DNA of 46,954 bases from an uncultured Clostridia bacterium (GTDB taxonomy: Bacteria > Bacillota > Clostridia > TANB77 > CAG-508), in contig CANQPF010000006.1 of assembly GCA_947625665.1 (NCBI GenBank), positions 1 through 46,954 on the forward strand, written 5' to 3'. This document shows positions 23,978 through 34,000 of this stretch, in pieces (the stretch's first letter is position 1; each line of letters begins with the position of its first letter). A model generated the notes under the pieces. The model worked only from the letters and a program-made list of their open reading frames with translations. It ran no database searches and was not told where the DNA came from. Made by a program: the position numbers and the translations under genes.

Positions 23978-26464
23978 ATGAAAAATAGAAACAAAAGAAT
24001 AATTATAGCAGTAGGCATAGTATTTTTAATAATATCCATACTAGCAAGCTATATTTTAAAATCCAATGAAAAATTAATAGAAAGAATAGCAACATCTAAC
24101 TATAAAGAACCATCGGATATACAAGCTTCAGAGCTTGACAAGACATTAGCACAGAAAATAAAACCAATTAACTACGGAGATTGGGCAGAATATGAAGTAG
24201 ATTTAAATGATGATAACAATTTAAAAAATGACTGGAAAATATTTTACAATGATGGAACAAACGTATATCTAATTGCAGCAGATTACTTAGACAATGAAAA
24301 AATTCCACAAGGTGCTGCAATGACAACTTATGGAAAATATAACGCATATTGGAAAGAATCAGACGGACTTGCAAGCAAAACAGGAGCAGAAGACATAACG
24401 CAAAGCATAGCAGACCAATTTTTACTAAAGTTATATAAAGAACAATATGGAACAAGTACAGACGTTAATGCAAAAGCAACAGCAATTTTATTAGATAGAA
24501 GTATATGGAATGACTTTGCAGCAGGTTTTGAAGGATCATTTGCATATGGAAGTCCAACAATTGAAATGTGGACAAATTCATGGAATCAAAAAGGATATAC
24601 ACAACTAATAGATGGACTATATAAACAGACAGCTACTAGTCAACAAGATTGCCGTAATTTACAGCAACAAGAAACTTTTGAAACAAATGGATATGGATAT
24701 AGAGAAGGAAAAACTCAAGAAGATTTAAAAGAAATATCATTAAATATATCTAGTGACACAAGCGGATATGGAGACACATTATATTTTCCACATAACGAAA
24801 AAGTAGATACAACAGAAAAATATTTCCTTGCATCACCAACATATAGAAGTTATACTAATTATAAAGAATGCACAAACACAAGTCGTGCAGAATGTGTTAC
24901 AGGAGATACTGATATACTTACATCAATAGAAGGAGGTACGACAACTAAGGCAGCAGAATTAAATGAAGGAGATAATATAGTCTACTATGATATAGATGAA
25001 CAAACAACAAAGCTAGGAAAAGTAAATAAAAAATACACACACGAAAATGCCAAAAACTTTGTAGAATACACATTTGAAGACGGTTCAAATTTAAAAGTAA
25101 CAGATTACCATCCAATATATACAGAGCAAGGGTGGAAATCATTTACACAAAGAAAAGATTATCCAGTACCACAAATAGGAGACAAGGTAAAAACACCTAC
25201 AGGTTATAAAACACTAACAGGAATAAGAGAATACACAGCACAAGAAACTTGTTATGACTTTTCTGTTAAAGTAGATGATTCTAGTGAATATCCAGATAAT
25301 TACTTTGCCAATAACACTTTAGTACAAACTTCAGATGTAGGAGCTCTTCATACATATACTGATTTTATGATGGACTGCCTAGTTAGTTGTTCATACAATG
25401 GAGAAATAGGTCGAACAATGCTAGGTTCAGACATAGGAAATGCAGCTATAAGACCAATAGTAGTTCTACCAACGACAGCACCTGGAACGCTTGATGCAGA
25501 TGGAATATGGTTACTTAAAGGTCAAGCAAAAATAATAACACATCATGTAGAAGACGAAACAAACAGAAAATTAGACGAAGATGTAACAGAAACTAAACTA
25601 GTTGGAGAAACATACACAACAACAACCTCAGAAAAAGTACTAAATGATAAATATGAATTTGTTAGAAAAACAGATAACTGGCAAGGAACAATACAAAACA
25701 CAGAAGATATAGAAGTCACTTACTATTATAAGTTGAAAAAACACAAAATAAAAACAAATGTAGAAGGAACAGGTGGAAGCATAACAGATGAGGGAAAAGA
25801 CATTTGTGAAGAGGTAGAAGATGGAGAAAATAGTGTCAAAGATATAATAATAAGGCCAGAAGAAGGATATCATATCGAAGAAATAATAATAAATGGACAA
25901 CCAATAGAATTTACACCTAATGAAGATGGATCATATATTATCGAGAAATTTAACAGCATGACAGAAGATAAAAACATAGTTGTTAAATTTGCAAAAAATC
26001 CAGATCCAACCCCAAGCCCAACACCAACTCAGAGTCCAACAACTACACCAACCGAGGAACCAACTCCAACACCAGTTTCAACAGAAGAACCAACACCAAC
26101 TCCAGAGCCACCAACGTCTGAGCCAACAGAAGAGCCTACACCAACACAAAATCCACCGACGGAAAAACCAAAGCCAACACCATTTGAAGATGATCCTTTA
26201 CCTACATTAGCTCCAAATGAAGATGATGATGCACTAACGCTTGATGACTATTACAAAAAGGCATCAATGGACAAATATGATAATGAAAATACATATACAA
26301 ATGAATCTGGAGACACACCATCAGAAGGAAAGACAATATATAAAAATATACCTTCAAATTCACCAGATACAGGAGATACAATAGTACTTATGGGAATTAT
26401 ATTTGGAATTTCATTTATAGCAACAGTACTTTTAATAACAATAAAAGTAAAAACAAAAGAATAA
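23978..26464 (+). CDS. Sortase-anchored surface protein interrupted by a Hint domain
   Basis: 828 residues from ATG 23978 (a TTG 12 bp upstream lies inside the ribosome binding site). The signal anchor is residues 8-27. An ectodomain begins about 35 and contains a DUF6273-like segment: YFLASPTYRSY before the insertion and AAIRPIVVLP after it. A Hint domain occupies about 306-451. Then come a MucBP-like module (ITHHVEDETNRKL to VTYYYKL), a bacterial repeat module (about 590-675), a Pro/Thr/Glu-rich wall-spanning stretch, and at the end NSPDTGD, a hydrophobic helix and a basic tail. SPDTG fits the (S/P)PxTG signal of some clostridial sortases. The protein is probably wall-attached and binds host or mucus glycans, by inference from MucBP. 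No sortase gene is in the window. Confidence 0.85.
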   Translation: MKNRNKRIIIAVGIVFLIISILASYILKSNEKLIERIATSNYKEPSDIQASELDKTLAQKIKPINYGDWAEYEVDLNDDNNLKNDWKIFYNDGTNVYLIAADYLDNEKIPQGAAMTTYGKYNAYWKESDGLASKTGAEDITQSIADQFLLKLYKEQYGTSTDVNAKATAILLDRSIWNDFAAGFEGSFAYGSPTIEMWTNSWNQKGYTQLIDGLYKQTATSQQDCRNLQQQETFETNGYGYREGKTQEDLKEISLNISSDTSGYGDTLYFPHNEKVDTTEKYFLASPTYRSYTNYKECTNTSRAECVTGDTDILTSIEGGTTTKAAELNEGDNIVYYDIDEQTTKLGKVNKKYTHENAKNFVEYTFEDGSNLKVTDYHPIYTEQGWKSFTQRKDYPVPQIGDKVKTPTGYKTLTGIREYTAQETCYDFSVKVDDSSEYPDNYFANNTLVQTSDVGALHTYTDFMMDCLVSCSYNGEIGRTMLGSDIGNAAIRPIVVLPTTAPGTLDADGIWLLKGQAKIITHHVEDETNRKLDEDVTETKLVGETYTTTTSEKVLNDKYEFVRKTDNWQGTIQNTEDIEVTYYYKLKKHKIKTNVEGTGGSITDEGKDICEEVEDGENSVKDIIIRPEEGYHIEEIIINGQPIEFTPNEDGSYIIEKFNSMTEDKNIVVKFAKNPDPTPSPTPTQSPTTTPTEEPTPTPVSTEEPTPTPEPPTSEPTEEPTPTQNPPTEKPKPTPFEDDPLPTLAPNEDDDALTLDDYYKKASMDKYDNENTYTNESGDTPSEGKTIYKNIPSNSPDTGDTIVLMGIIFGISFIATVLLITIKVKTKE
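24893..25330 (+). other. Hint (intein-like) domain coding segment
   Basis: It begins at Cys (ECVTGDTDILT, block A). Block B is LKVTDYHPIYT with the TxxH motif. Later blocks include a CYDFSVK strand and a C-terminal YFANNTLVQTS. Canonical inteins end in His-Asn before Cys/Ser/Thr; here the equivalent positions are Gln-Thr. So the N-terminal acyl shift may work while Asn-driven splicing cannot. This resembles bacterial intein-like (BIL) domains that cleave or cross-link rather than splice. Confidence 0.75.
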
Positions 26465-26471
26465 AAATAAC

Positions 26472-26498
26472 AAAGGGTGAGATTTTCTCACCCTTTAT
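26472..26498 (+). terminator. Terminator after the Hint surface protein
   Basis: Stem AAAGGGTGAGA/TCTCACCCTTT with a TTT loop, followed by ATTTATT. Confidence 0.88.
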
Positions 26499-26550
26499 TT
26501 ATTGTAGTAGACAACAAGGTTATAATATCGAAATAAAGACAAAAGAATAA

Positions 26551-26580
26551 GCAAGAACTTATTTTAATAAGCTCTTGCTA
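26551..26580. terminator. 30-bp palindrome
   Basis: AGCAAGA-a-CTTATT at the left pairs with AATAAG-c-TCTTGCT at the right, giving a long nearly perfect stem. It lies in the gap between converging genes, so a terminator for the minus-strand operon is likely; no U tract on the plus strand. Confidence 0.5.
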
Positions 26581-26617
26581 GAATACTAAGGGTCGCGCAG
26601 TAATACAATAAAATTAA

Positions 26618-27124
26618 TTACGGATAAACAAAACCATAAACAATTTTATCTCTTCCAATTACTTTTATAAGATTATCAGTGAAATAAGTAATATAAACTA
26701 CATCATCCACACGAGAACTACAAACAAAAGCATTTTCATTCTCTATATCATATCCTGAAAAGCAATAAAAAGAAAGCGACTTTCCAATATAAGGTTCGCT
26801 ATTAAAAATTCCGAAAGAAATATTAGATGGCTTAAAATCAGCACCAACTTTTCCAAAAGCAGAAAGGTTTGACTGAACATTACTATCTAAAAGTAATAAA
26901 AAGTCACCATTTTCAGTTCTACATACAATCATGTTAATATCGTCTGATGACGGGTATTTCCATGCTTTAACAATATTTATGGAGGTTCTATTGAAATTAA
27001 ATCTACCATTAGAGGCAGAAAATAGAATGCAGGTAACTTCACATATACTCGTGTAACGGGAATTCAGAATCTCCTTAAAAGGAGATTCATAAATGTTAGC
27101 GAATCCTATTTTTGTAGTATTCAT
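26618..27124 (-). CDS. Hypothetical protein
   Basis: 168 residues, no signal peptide and no membrane segment, no recognised family. It is rich in aromatic residues and short beta-like stretches (for example IVYGFVYP at the end and VVYITYFTDNLIKVIG), suggesting a compact beta fold. A GAAAGGAG site lies 6 nt before the ATG, so it is a genuine gene. It is on the same strand as the NRPS operon, 112 bp after the DUF975 gene, but its role is unknown and it may have its own promoter. Confidence 0.6.
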   Translation of the reverse strand: MNTTKIGFANIYESPFKEILNSRYTSICEVTCILFSASNGRFNFNRTSINIVKAWKYPSSDDINMIVCRTENGDFLLLLDSNVQSNLSAFGKVGADFKPSNISFGIFNSEPYIGKSLSFYCFSGYDIENENAFVCSSRVDDVVYITYFTDNLIKVIGRDKIVYGFVYP

Positions 27125-27236
27125 TATAATCTCCTTTCGTTAAAAAACAAAAACCGAAGACTACTACAATTCCTATGTTACAAGGAATAGATATAAAATA
27201 ACACAACTAACATAAAAAGTCAACTATAAAATGTAT

Positions 27237-28151
27237 TTATTTTATATTATCCTTCAAATTCTCATAGAAACAAGTTTTACTCATTCTAATATAAGTGGTC
27301 AAAAATATTGAACCAAGCCAAATTGGAATGTAGCAAGCATAATATATAATAGAAGGTACTGTCTTTCCAAATGCACGACTATAACTATTAATATTATTAT
27401 TAATATTCAAAATATAAGAAAAAGCAAAAAAAGTAATAGCACTTATAGACATCAAATAAACAAGTTTCCAGCCAATAAAAGATAAAGACAATATAAAATA
27501 TTTAAAACGATTTCCTTTCATCAACATATCACTTTGTTCAACACACTCTTTTGCAGACAATTCAGGGTTATCATAAGCAATATTAAAAGAATAAACATAT
27601 CTAAGTTTTCTAATATAAGCATAAATCATACAAATAAAAAATAAAATTGACCCAATTACGAAAAGTCCAAAATGAGAAGAAAAGTCGAATTGTTCAAGAA
27701 CAGATAAACTATCAAAAGTATTCGAAGCTTCTCCTACAAACATTAAAATACCGGACAATATAACTTTAAACAAAAAAGGAATACAAAGTGCAAAACAAAT
27801 AACAAGAAGAATAATAGGAACTATCATTTTTAAAATAATTCTTCCCTCAACGCACCAAGCTCTAACAAAATTGTCAGAGAAAGTATCCTTAAAAAAGCCA
27901 GAAACCGAAATATTTTCACTTCTTTTATATTTAACAAAATAAACAGTTAAAGCAAAGGAAAAAGGCACACTTACAACAAGAGAAAAAAGCCCAACATAAT
28001 AATTAGAGCCAATTTTAGAAAATAAAGAATTTACAATATCTAAACCTTTATTAACTAAAAAATAACAAAATACTATGAGGGCAATTTTTAACCAACGACC
28101 TTTCAAAACGCTCTTTGCTTCTTTTTTTGTTCCACCTGAATTTAAAATCAT
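27237..28151 (-). CDS. DUF975 integral membrane protein
   Basis: 304 residues with about six transmembrane helices (roughly 22-45, 50-72, 105-130, 155-178, 220-245 and 270-295). The N-terminal KEAKSVLKGRWLKIALI matches the opening of DUF975 proteins. The function of the family is unknown. Its ATG overlaps the stop codon of the HD-GYP gene by 4 bp (ATGA), so it is translationally coupled and is the last gene of the NRPS operon. A membrane role in export, immunity or signalling for the peptide product is possible, but only on context. Confidence 0.75.
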   Translation of the reverse strand: MILNSGGTKKEAKSVLKGRWLKIALIVFCYFLVNKGLDIVNSLFSKIGSNYYVGLFSLVVSVPFSFALTVYFVKYKRSENISVSGFFKDTFSDNFVRAWCVEGRIILKMIVPIILLVICFALCIPFLFKVILSGILMFVGEASNTFDSLSVLEQFDFSSHFGLFVIGSILFFICMIYAYIRKLRYVYSFNIAYDNPELSAKECVEQSDMLMKGNRFKYFILSLSFIGWKLVYLMSISAITFFAFSYILNINNNINSYSRAFGKTVPSIIYYACYIPIWLGSIFLTTYIRMSKTCFYENLKDNIK

Positions 28152-29189
28152 TTATATTTCTCCTGAATCTTTTTAATCTCATCAAAATCATTATCTAAAA
28201 TATCCAAAAACACATCAACAATCTTTGGATCGAATTGAGAACCAGAATTATTCCTAAGTTCATTTTTAACAACATCAATAGACAAACTATCACGATAAGT
28301 CCTTTTAGAAGTCATCGCATCAAAACTATCAGCAACAGCAACAATACGAGCAAAAAGAGGAATATTTTCGCCTGCAAGTTGAGTTGGATAACCCTTACCA
28401 TCAAAATGCTCATGATGATGTTTAACAATAGGAATAATATCTCTAAAAATAGAAGCATTAGATAGAATATGAGCACCGATAGAAGGATGATTTTTTATTT
28501 CTGAATATTCATCATCAGAAAGTTTAGAACCCTTCAAAAGAATACTATCAGGCACACCGATCTTACCAATATCGTGGAAAAGACCTCCAACCCTCAAAGT
28601 TCTCAAAGCACTATCGCTAAGACCAAGTTTACGACCAATTAAAACAGAAAAGGCCGCAACCCTATCAGAATGACCTCTAGTATAAGTATCTCTAGCTTCA
28701 ACAGTATAACGTAAAGTCTCAATACTTTCTAAGTAAGCTTTCTCAAGTTCATCATTAATAGCATTAATCTCTCTCATTTGCTCAATAGACTTAATACCAG
28801 ACTCTATAAGCAAAAGCAATTGATCAAACTTATCACTCTTCTCGCAATAACCTTGAATATCAAGTCTTTTGATAGTTTCAAGAGGAGGAGCTAAATCCTT
28901 ATGACCTGTCAAAAGTAAAATATATAAACTTTTATTAAATTTCCTAATCTCTTCAACAACTTTATCACCATGAATAGGAGTCATAATGAAATCTAAAATC
29001 AACAAATCAAAATGTTCATTTTTTACTCTCTCAATTGCTTCAATAGGATCAGTTACACCTGTAAAAGAATATCCGAGACCTATTTAAAAAGATAGACAAA
29101 GAATCAATAATTCCTTCTTCATCATCAATAGCAATAATCTTAAAAGCATTTTTATCATTTGAATTTACAGTTTGCATATTTTTTCTCAT
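28148..29189 (-). CDS. HD-GYP response regulator, read through a +1 shift at CGG
   Basis: Two frames give 346 residues. The first frame starts at ATG 29189 (GAGGTG site) and encodes the start of a receiver domain (IIAIDDEEGII with the acidic pair). At codon 39 (CGG, 29075-29073), skipping the C gives GYSFTGVTDPIEAI and the frame continues to 28148: LLILDFIMTP (phospho-acceptor Asp), LLLTGH (Thr), then a helical linker and an HD-GYP domain (about 180-330) with FHDIGKIG, VKHHHEHFDGKGYP and DSFDAMTS. HD-GYP domains hydrolyse cyclic di-GMP. The zero frame would stop eight codons after the CGG. It is 15 bp downstream of the kinase and overlaps the DUF975 gene, so it is the cognate regulator. Confidence 0.86.
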
Positions 29190-29204
29190 ATCGAACACCT
29201 CGCA

Positions 29205-31025
29205 CTAATTATAAAACAATGGTAAAGAAATATCAAATTTTGTACCTTTACCCTTCTTAGAATCAACAGTAATATTTCCATTAAAATGGCCACGAATAGT
29301 CGAATAAGACATAAATAAACCAAGTCCAGTACCATTTTTACCCTTAGTTGTAACCATTTCTTTAAATAATTTATCCTTAATATTCTTAGGAATACCAGGA
29401 CCATAATCACGAATAGAAATAACTAAAAAATTATTTTGTCTATCTACAACCATATCAATAAACTGATTAGGTTTACCATTATAAGCCTGTATAGAGTTCG
29501 AAATCATATTATTAATGACTTGAACAAGACTATTAACATCACCATTTAAAGAAAGACTTTTATCTGCTTTCAAATCAATTCTAAGTTCAATCAAAGCATT
29601 TTTTAACTCATGTTTCATTAAAATATCTACACGTTTAAGAAGCTCAGAAACAGTAAAACTAACATCTTCTTCATTAACTAAAGTAACAGTTTGTCCTTTG
29701 ACTGCAGTAATTACATTGGACATATATTCAGAATATTCTTTTATTTTATCAATCCAATTTCTCATATCATTAGCAATCTCATGATGATCATTATTTGTAA
29801 CCTCAGGATCACCAATAGAAGTATCATACTCTTTAACTAAATCACTTAAGCCTTCAGCAGCACCGGCAATAGACATTATAGGAGTTTTTAAGTTATGAGC
29901 AATACCACCAACAAGCTGACCAAGAGAAGCTAATCTTTCTTTTTCCATAAGCATATCTTGATTTTCTTTTATTGTACGTAAGTCAAGAGTATGTTGAGTA
30001 ATATCTTTAAATAACATCAAAGTGCCAACAAAAGAACCATTTGAAAAAATACCAGACACTTCAACATTAAAATATTTTTCAACATTGGATAACTTTATTT
30101 CAAAAGAATATATTTCATTAGAAGTTTTTGATTTTTCAATATATTTCTTTAAAAGATTAGCATCAATGTTAAAATAAGTATCTCTTGCTACTAAAGTAAA
30201 CATATTTCTACCTCTTAGCTTATTAGCAGGAGCATTAGCTATTTTTAAAAAAGTTTCATTAAAATCTGTAATATTGTTGTCAGTATCTAAAACAATATAA
30301 CCATCTGACATCCTATTAACAATTCTCTGCAAAGCAATAGGTATTAGTTTTAAAAAGTCGAATTTAAATATTGCAAAAGTCAACAAAACAATTGTAAGAG
30401 AAAAGCTTATAGGTGTTATATAAATTGTTGTATTTAATACCTTAAAACTAGATAATATATTCATTCCAATAGGAATTATAAAAGCTAATGTTATAAGTAT
30501 TGATTGCATTGAAAAGAAACCAGAATTTTTAATAGAGCATCTTAACAAATATATAATACTTATAAATAATAAACCAATCGAATAAGCATTGTAGATAGGT
30601 AAAAAGCTACCATAAACGGTTTCAGCAGGATATATAGAATATTTTTCATAAAATAAATGATGATAATCATTTGTCCACACTAACAATAAAGATACAATTG
30701 GTATTATAAAAAGCAGAATATAGCGTTTTTTAAAAGTTATTTTTGTGTTTGCATAAATTAATGCTGTGAAAAACAAACCAACCGATAAAAACACATTTCC
30801 TAAATAAGTCAAATATTCAAAATAAATTGGTTGAATATTTAAAGGCTTTGATAAAAATATCTGTGAAATCATGCCTATACACACAATTATCATAGAAGTA
30901 TTTACTAAAAGCCACGCTTTTCTTAACTGACTCTTTTCGACCTTTTTTATTATTAAGATAAAAGATACTATGCAAGCAATTATTGCTATAATTAGAGCAA
31001 TAGCTTCTCCAATATTTGTTAACAT
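29205..31025 (-). CDS. Sensor histidine kinase with 7TM N-terminus and PAS
   Basis: 606 residues. Seven transmembrane helices (about 6-230) form a HisKA_7TM-type sensor. A PAS domain follows (about 240-350, with DGYIVLDTDNNITDFNETF). The HisKA region has LGQLVGGIAHNLKTPIMSI (His near 375), and the ATPase domain has the N box INNMISNSIQAY, G1 DYGPGIPKN and G2 GTGLGLFMS. All catalytic motifs are intact. It starts 9 bp after the NRPS stop and is followed after 15 bp by the HD-GYP regulator, so the three are one operon. It probably senses an envelope or small-molecule signal; sensing of the NRPS product is attractive but unproven. Confidence 0.9.
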   Translation of the reverse strand: MLTNIGEAIALIIAIIACIVSFILIIKKVEKSQLRKAWLLVNTSMIIVCIGMISQIFLSKPLNIQPIYFEYLTYLGNVFLSVGLFFTALIYANTKITFKKRYILLFIIPIVSLLLVWTNDYHHLFYEKYSIYPAETVYGSFLPIYNAYSIGLLFISIIYLLRCSIKNSGFFSMQSILITLAFIIPIGMNILSSFKVLNTTIYITPISFSLTIVLLTFAIFKFDFLKLIPIALQRIVNRMSDGYIVLDTDNNITDFNETFLKIANAPANKLRGRNMFTLVARDTYFNIDANLLKKYIEKSKTSNEIYSFEIKLSNVEKYFNVEVSGIFSNGSFVGTLMLFKDITQHTLDLRTIKENQDMLMEKERLASLGQLVGGIAHNLKTPIMSIAGAAEGLSDLVKEYDTSIGDPEVTNNDHHEIANDMRNWIDKIKEYSEYMSNVITAVKGQTVTLVNEEDVSFTVSELLKRVDILMKHELKNALIELRIDLKADKSLSLNGDVNSLVQVINNMISNSIQAYNGKPNQFIDMVVDRQNNFLVISIRDYGPGIPKNIKDKLFKEMVTTKGKNGTGLGLFMSYSTIRGHFNGNITVDSKKGKGTKFDISLPLFYN

Positions 31026-31034
31026 GTTTTCCTC

Positions 31035-34000
31035 CTATTCTATGTAACCAATTTTTTTGAAATAATCTAAAAATTGTTCTATATATTCTTTATTTATCTC
31101 AGGCCATTCGAAGCCTATAGATTTCAAGTATTGTGTTGAAAAATAAGCATTAGGTAATGTTTTTGCTACTATAGACAAAGTTCTGTTCTTATTTAAATCT
31201 GGAATTATACCAGAAATTTGACTTTTCAAAGACTTATTTTTCAAAAATTCTTTTACAACATCTGCAAACTCCTTATCAGAAACTAATTGTACCTTATGTT
31301 CTAAACTATTTAAAATTGTAATAACATCTGGGAAATCTATTAAATTAGTGTTAAACAAATGTAAAACATTAAATTTTGGATTATGTTTTATAATTTGTAC
31401 AATTGCCTGTGAAGCCGAATCAACGGGAGTAAACTCTAATGCATGTTTAGTAAATCTATTTTGAATTACCTGCAATTTTAAAATAGCCTTAATCCTATTT
31501 ATATAAGCATTTTCAGAAACATTGATTTGAAATCTTCCATCACTTACTCTACTAAATATATTTCCAGCTCTTAAAATACACACATCCAAGCCTTTTTGAG
31601 ATTCTTGTAGTAATTCTTTTTCTGCTAAAAATTTTGTGTAAACATATACATTGTTAAGATTTTGACCAACATACAATTTGTCTTCTCCAAACAAAACTCG
31701 CTCGTCATCATCTTTTATATCTTCATCAATTTCGCTCATTCCAGCAACACTCATTGTTGAAATATGATATAACTTTTTATTAAACTTATTACAAAAAGTC
31801 ATAATGTTTTTAGTTCCTATAACATTTATATTATTAAATGGGTCGAAATCGCCGTAATGCTTAACCAAAGCAGCAGAATTAACAACAACATCTACCTGTT
31901 TGCCTAACTTAGAATAATCTTTTTTGGTTAATCCGAAGTTTTCTTGAGTAATATCTCCATTAATTACAAAAATTCTCTTTTTAAATACTTTATCATACTT
32001 CTTCTCAAAATAAAAGTCTAAAATACTTTTTAATCTTAATTCAGAATCCTCAGTATTTTTTCTTCTTACTAAACAATAAATATTAGAATCTGTTTTACTT
32101 AGAAACTCATCAAGAATATGTGCTCCTAAAAAGCCTGTTGCCCCAAAAAGCAATAGATTTCCTACAGGAATTTCTTCAGAATGTTCATCAATATTTGAAA
32201 CATCATTAATCTCTAATAAATCATTTAACTTAGAATAATCATATTTTTTATGAATTTTATAAAAGTTTTTCTTATACTTTTTCTCAGATAAATTTTTTAT
32301 GGTTTGATATTCAAAAATATCGTTATATGTTATTCCAATATCTCTTTTTAAAGCTTCGGTTTGAAATCTAATTGCTAATAAAGAATCTCCACCCAACTCA
32401 AAGAAATTATCCAAAATACTGACTTTTTTTATATTGAATAAATTACGCCAGATATCGCACAATTGCTCTTGAAAATCATTTTCTGGTGCAACATATTTGT
32501 TAGAAGTTTTTATCTGAGGCATAGGTAATTCTTTTCTATCTATTTTTCCATTTACAGTTAAAGGGAAAGAATCAAGTTGTACTAAAGCTTGAGGAACCAT
32601 ATATGTTGGTAATTTTTCCTTTATATATGACAATATGTCTTGAGTATTTTGTTTTAATTCCGAAGTAAAATACGAAATTAAAGTTTTATTTTTATTTATT
32701 TCTTTAACAATAGTCAAAGATTCTAAAACATCCGGAAATTGCTTTATTATATTATCAATCTCAGAAAGCTCAACCCTAAAACCTCTTATCTTTATTTGAT
32801 TATCAATTCTTCCAATAAATTCAATATTTCCATCAGGTAAAAGTTTTACTAAATCACCTGTTTTATATACTTTACCCTTTCCAAAAGGATTTTTAATAAA
32901 TTTTTCTTTTGTTAAATCCCTTCTATTTAGATAACCTTTGCCTACGCCATCTCCGCCAACCCACAATTCTCCGGGAACTCCTTTAGGTTGAATCTTACCA
33001 TTTTTAGAAACAATATATGCAGTTGAGTTTGCAATAGGTTTACCTATAGGGACTGTTGTTTCATACTTTTTATCAATCGTAAAACAAGTAGAAAAAGTCG
33101 TGTTTTCTGTTGGCCCGTAACAATGTATTAAATTTATGTTAGGATTAGCATCTCTTACCATATTTATATGTTTTGTAGAAACGACATCACCACCAGTTAA
33201 TAGATATTTTACAGATCTAAACATATAAGGATTTTCCTCACATAACTGATTATATAAAGATGTAGTTATAAATAAAGTATCTATCTTATTAGAAATCAAA
33301 TATTTTTCTAAAGTTGTCGTATTTAACAATTCATTTTTATTTATAAGATACAAAGCTAAACCATTCAATAAAGCGCCCCAAATTTCAAAGGTACAGGCGT
33401 CAAACACAATAGACCCTGTTTGCAATATCTTCTTGCACCTTGAAAAATCTATATAATTTGTATCCTTTACTAACCTCACAACATTTATATGTTTTACCAT
33501 TACACCCTTTGGCGTTCCTGTTGAACCAGAAGTGTACATTACATATATTAAATCCTCAGGAGTAAGGTTATTTTCAGGATTGCTTATATTATCACTATTG
33601 TAAATATTACTTTTCAAATTTATATTCAATTTTTCAATTTTAGTATTAAGCAACTTACTATGCTGCCTTAAGGTTAAAATAAGTTTAGCCTTTGAATTTT
33701 TAAGAATAAAATTTATTCTTTCTTCAGGGTAATCAATATCAATAGGTACAAAAACTGCACCAAGCTTTATAGTCGCTAAGATTGCCACAATACTTTCCAT
33801 TGATTTTTTCATAAAAATAGCAATCTTATCCTGTTTTTTTATCTTAAAATATTTTTTAATATAATTAGCCAACTGATTAGCCTTTTTATTCAATTGCCTG
33901 TAAGTCAATTTCTCATTACCATAGACAACAGCTACCTTACCAGGTGTTTTATAAATTTGTTCCTCAAATAGTTTGATAACAGTTTTATCTTTATCATAAA

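Noticed and set aside
24893..25330. A splicing intein
   Set aside because: The C-terminal His-Asn and +1 nucleophile arrangement is absent (Gln-Thr-Ser), and the host domain is not a typical conserved-enzyme intein site.
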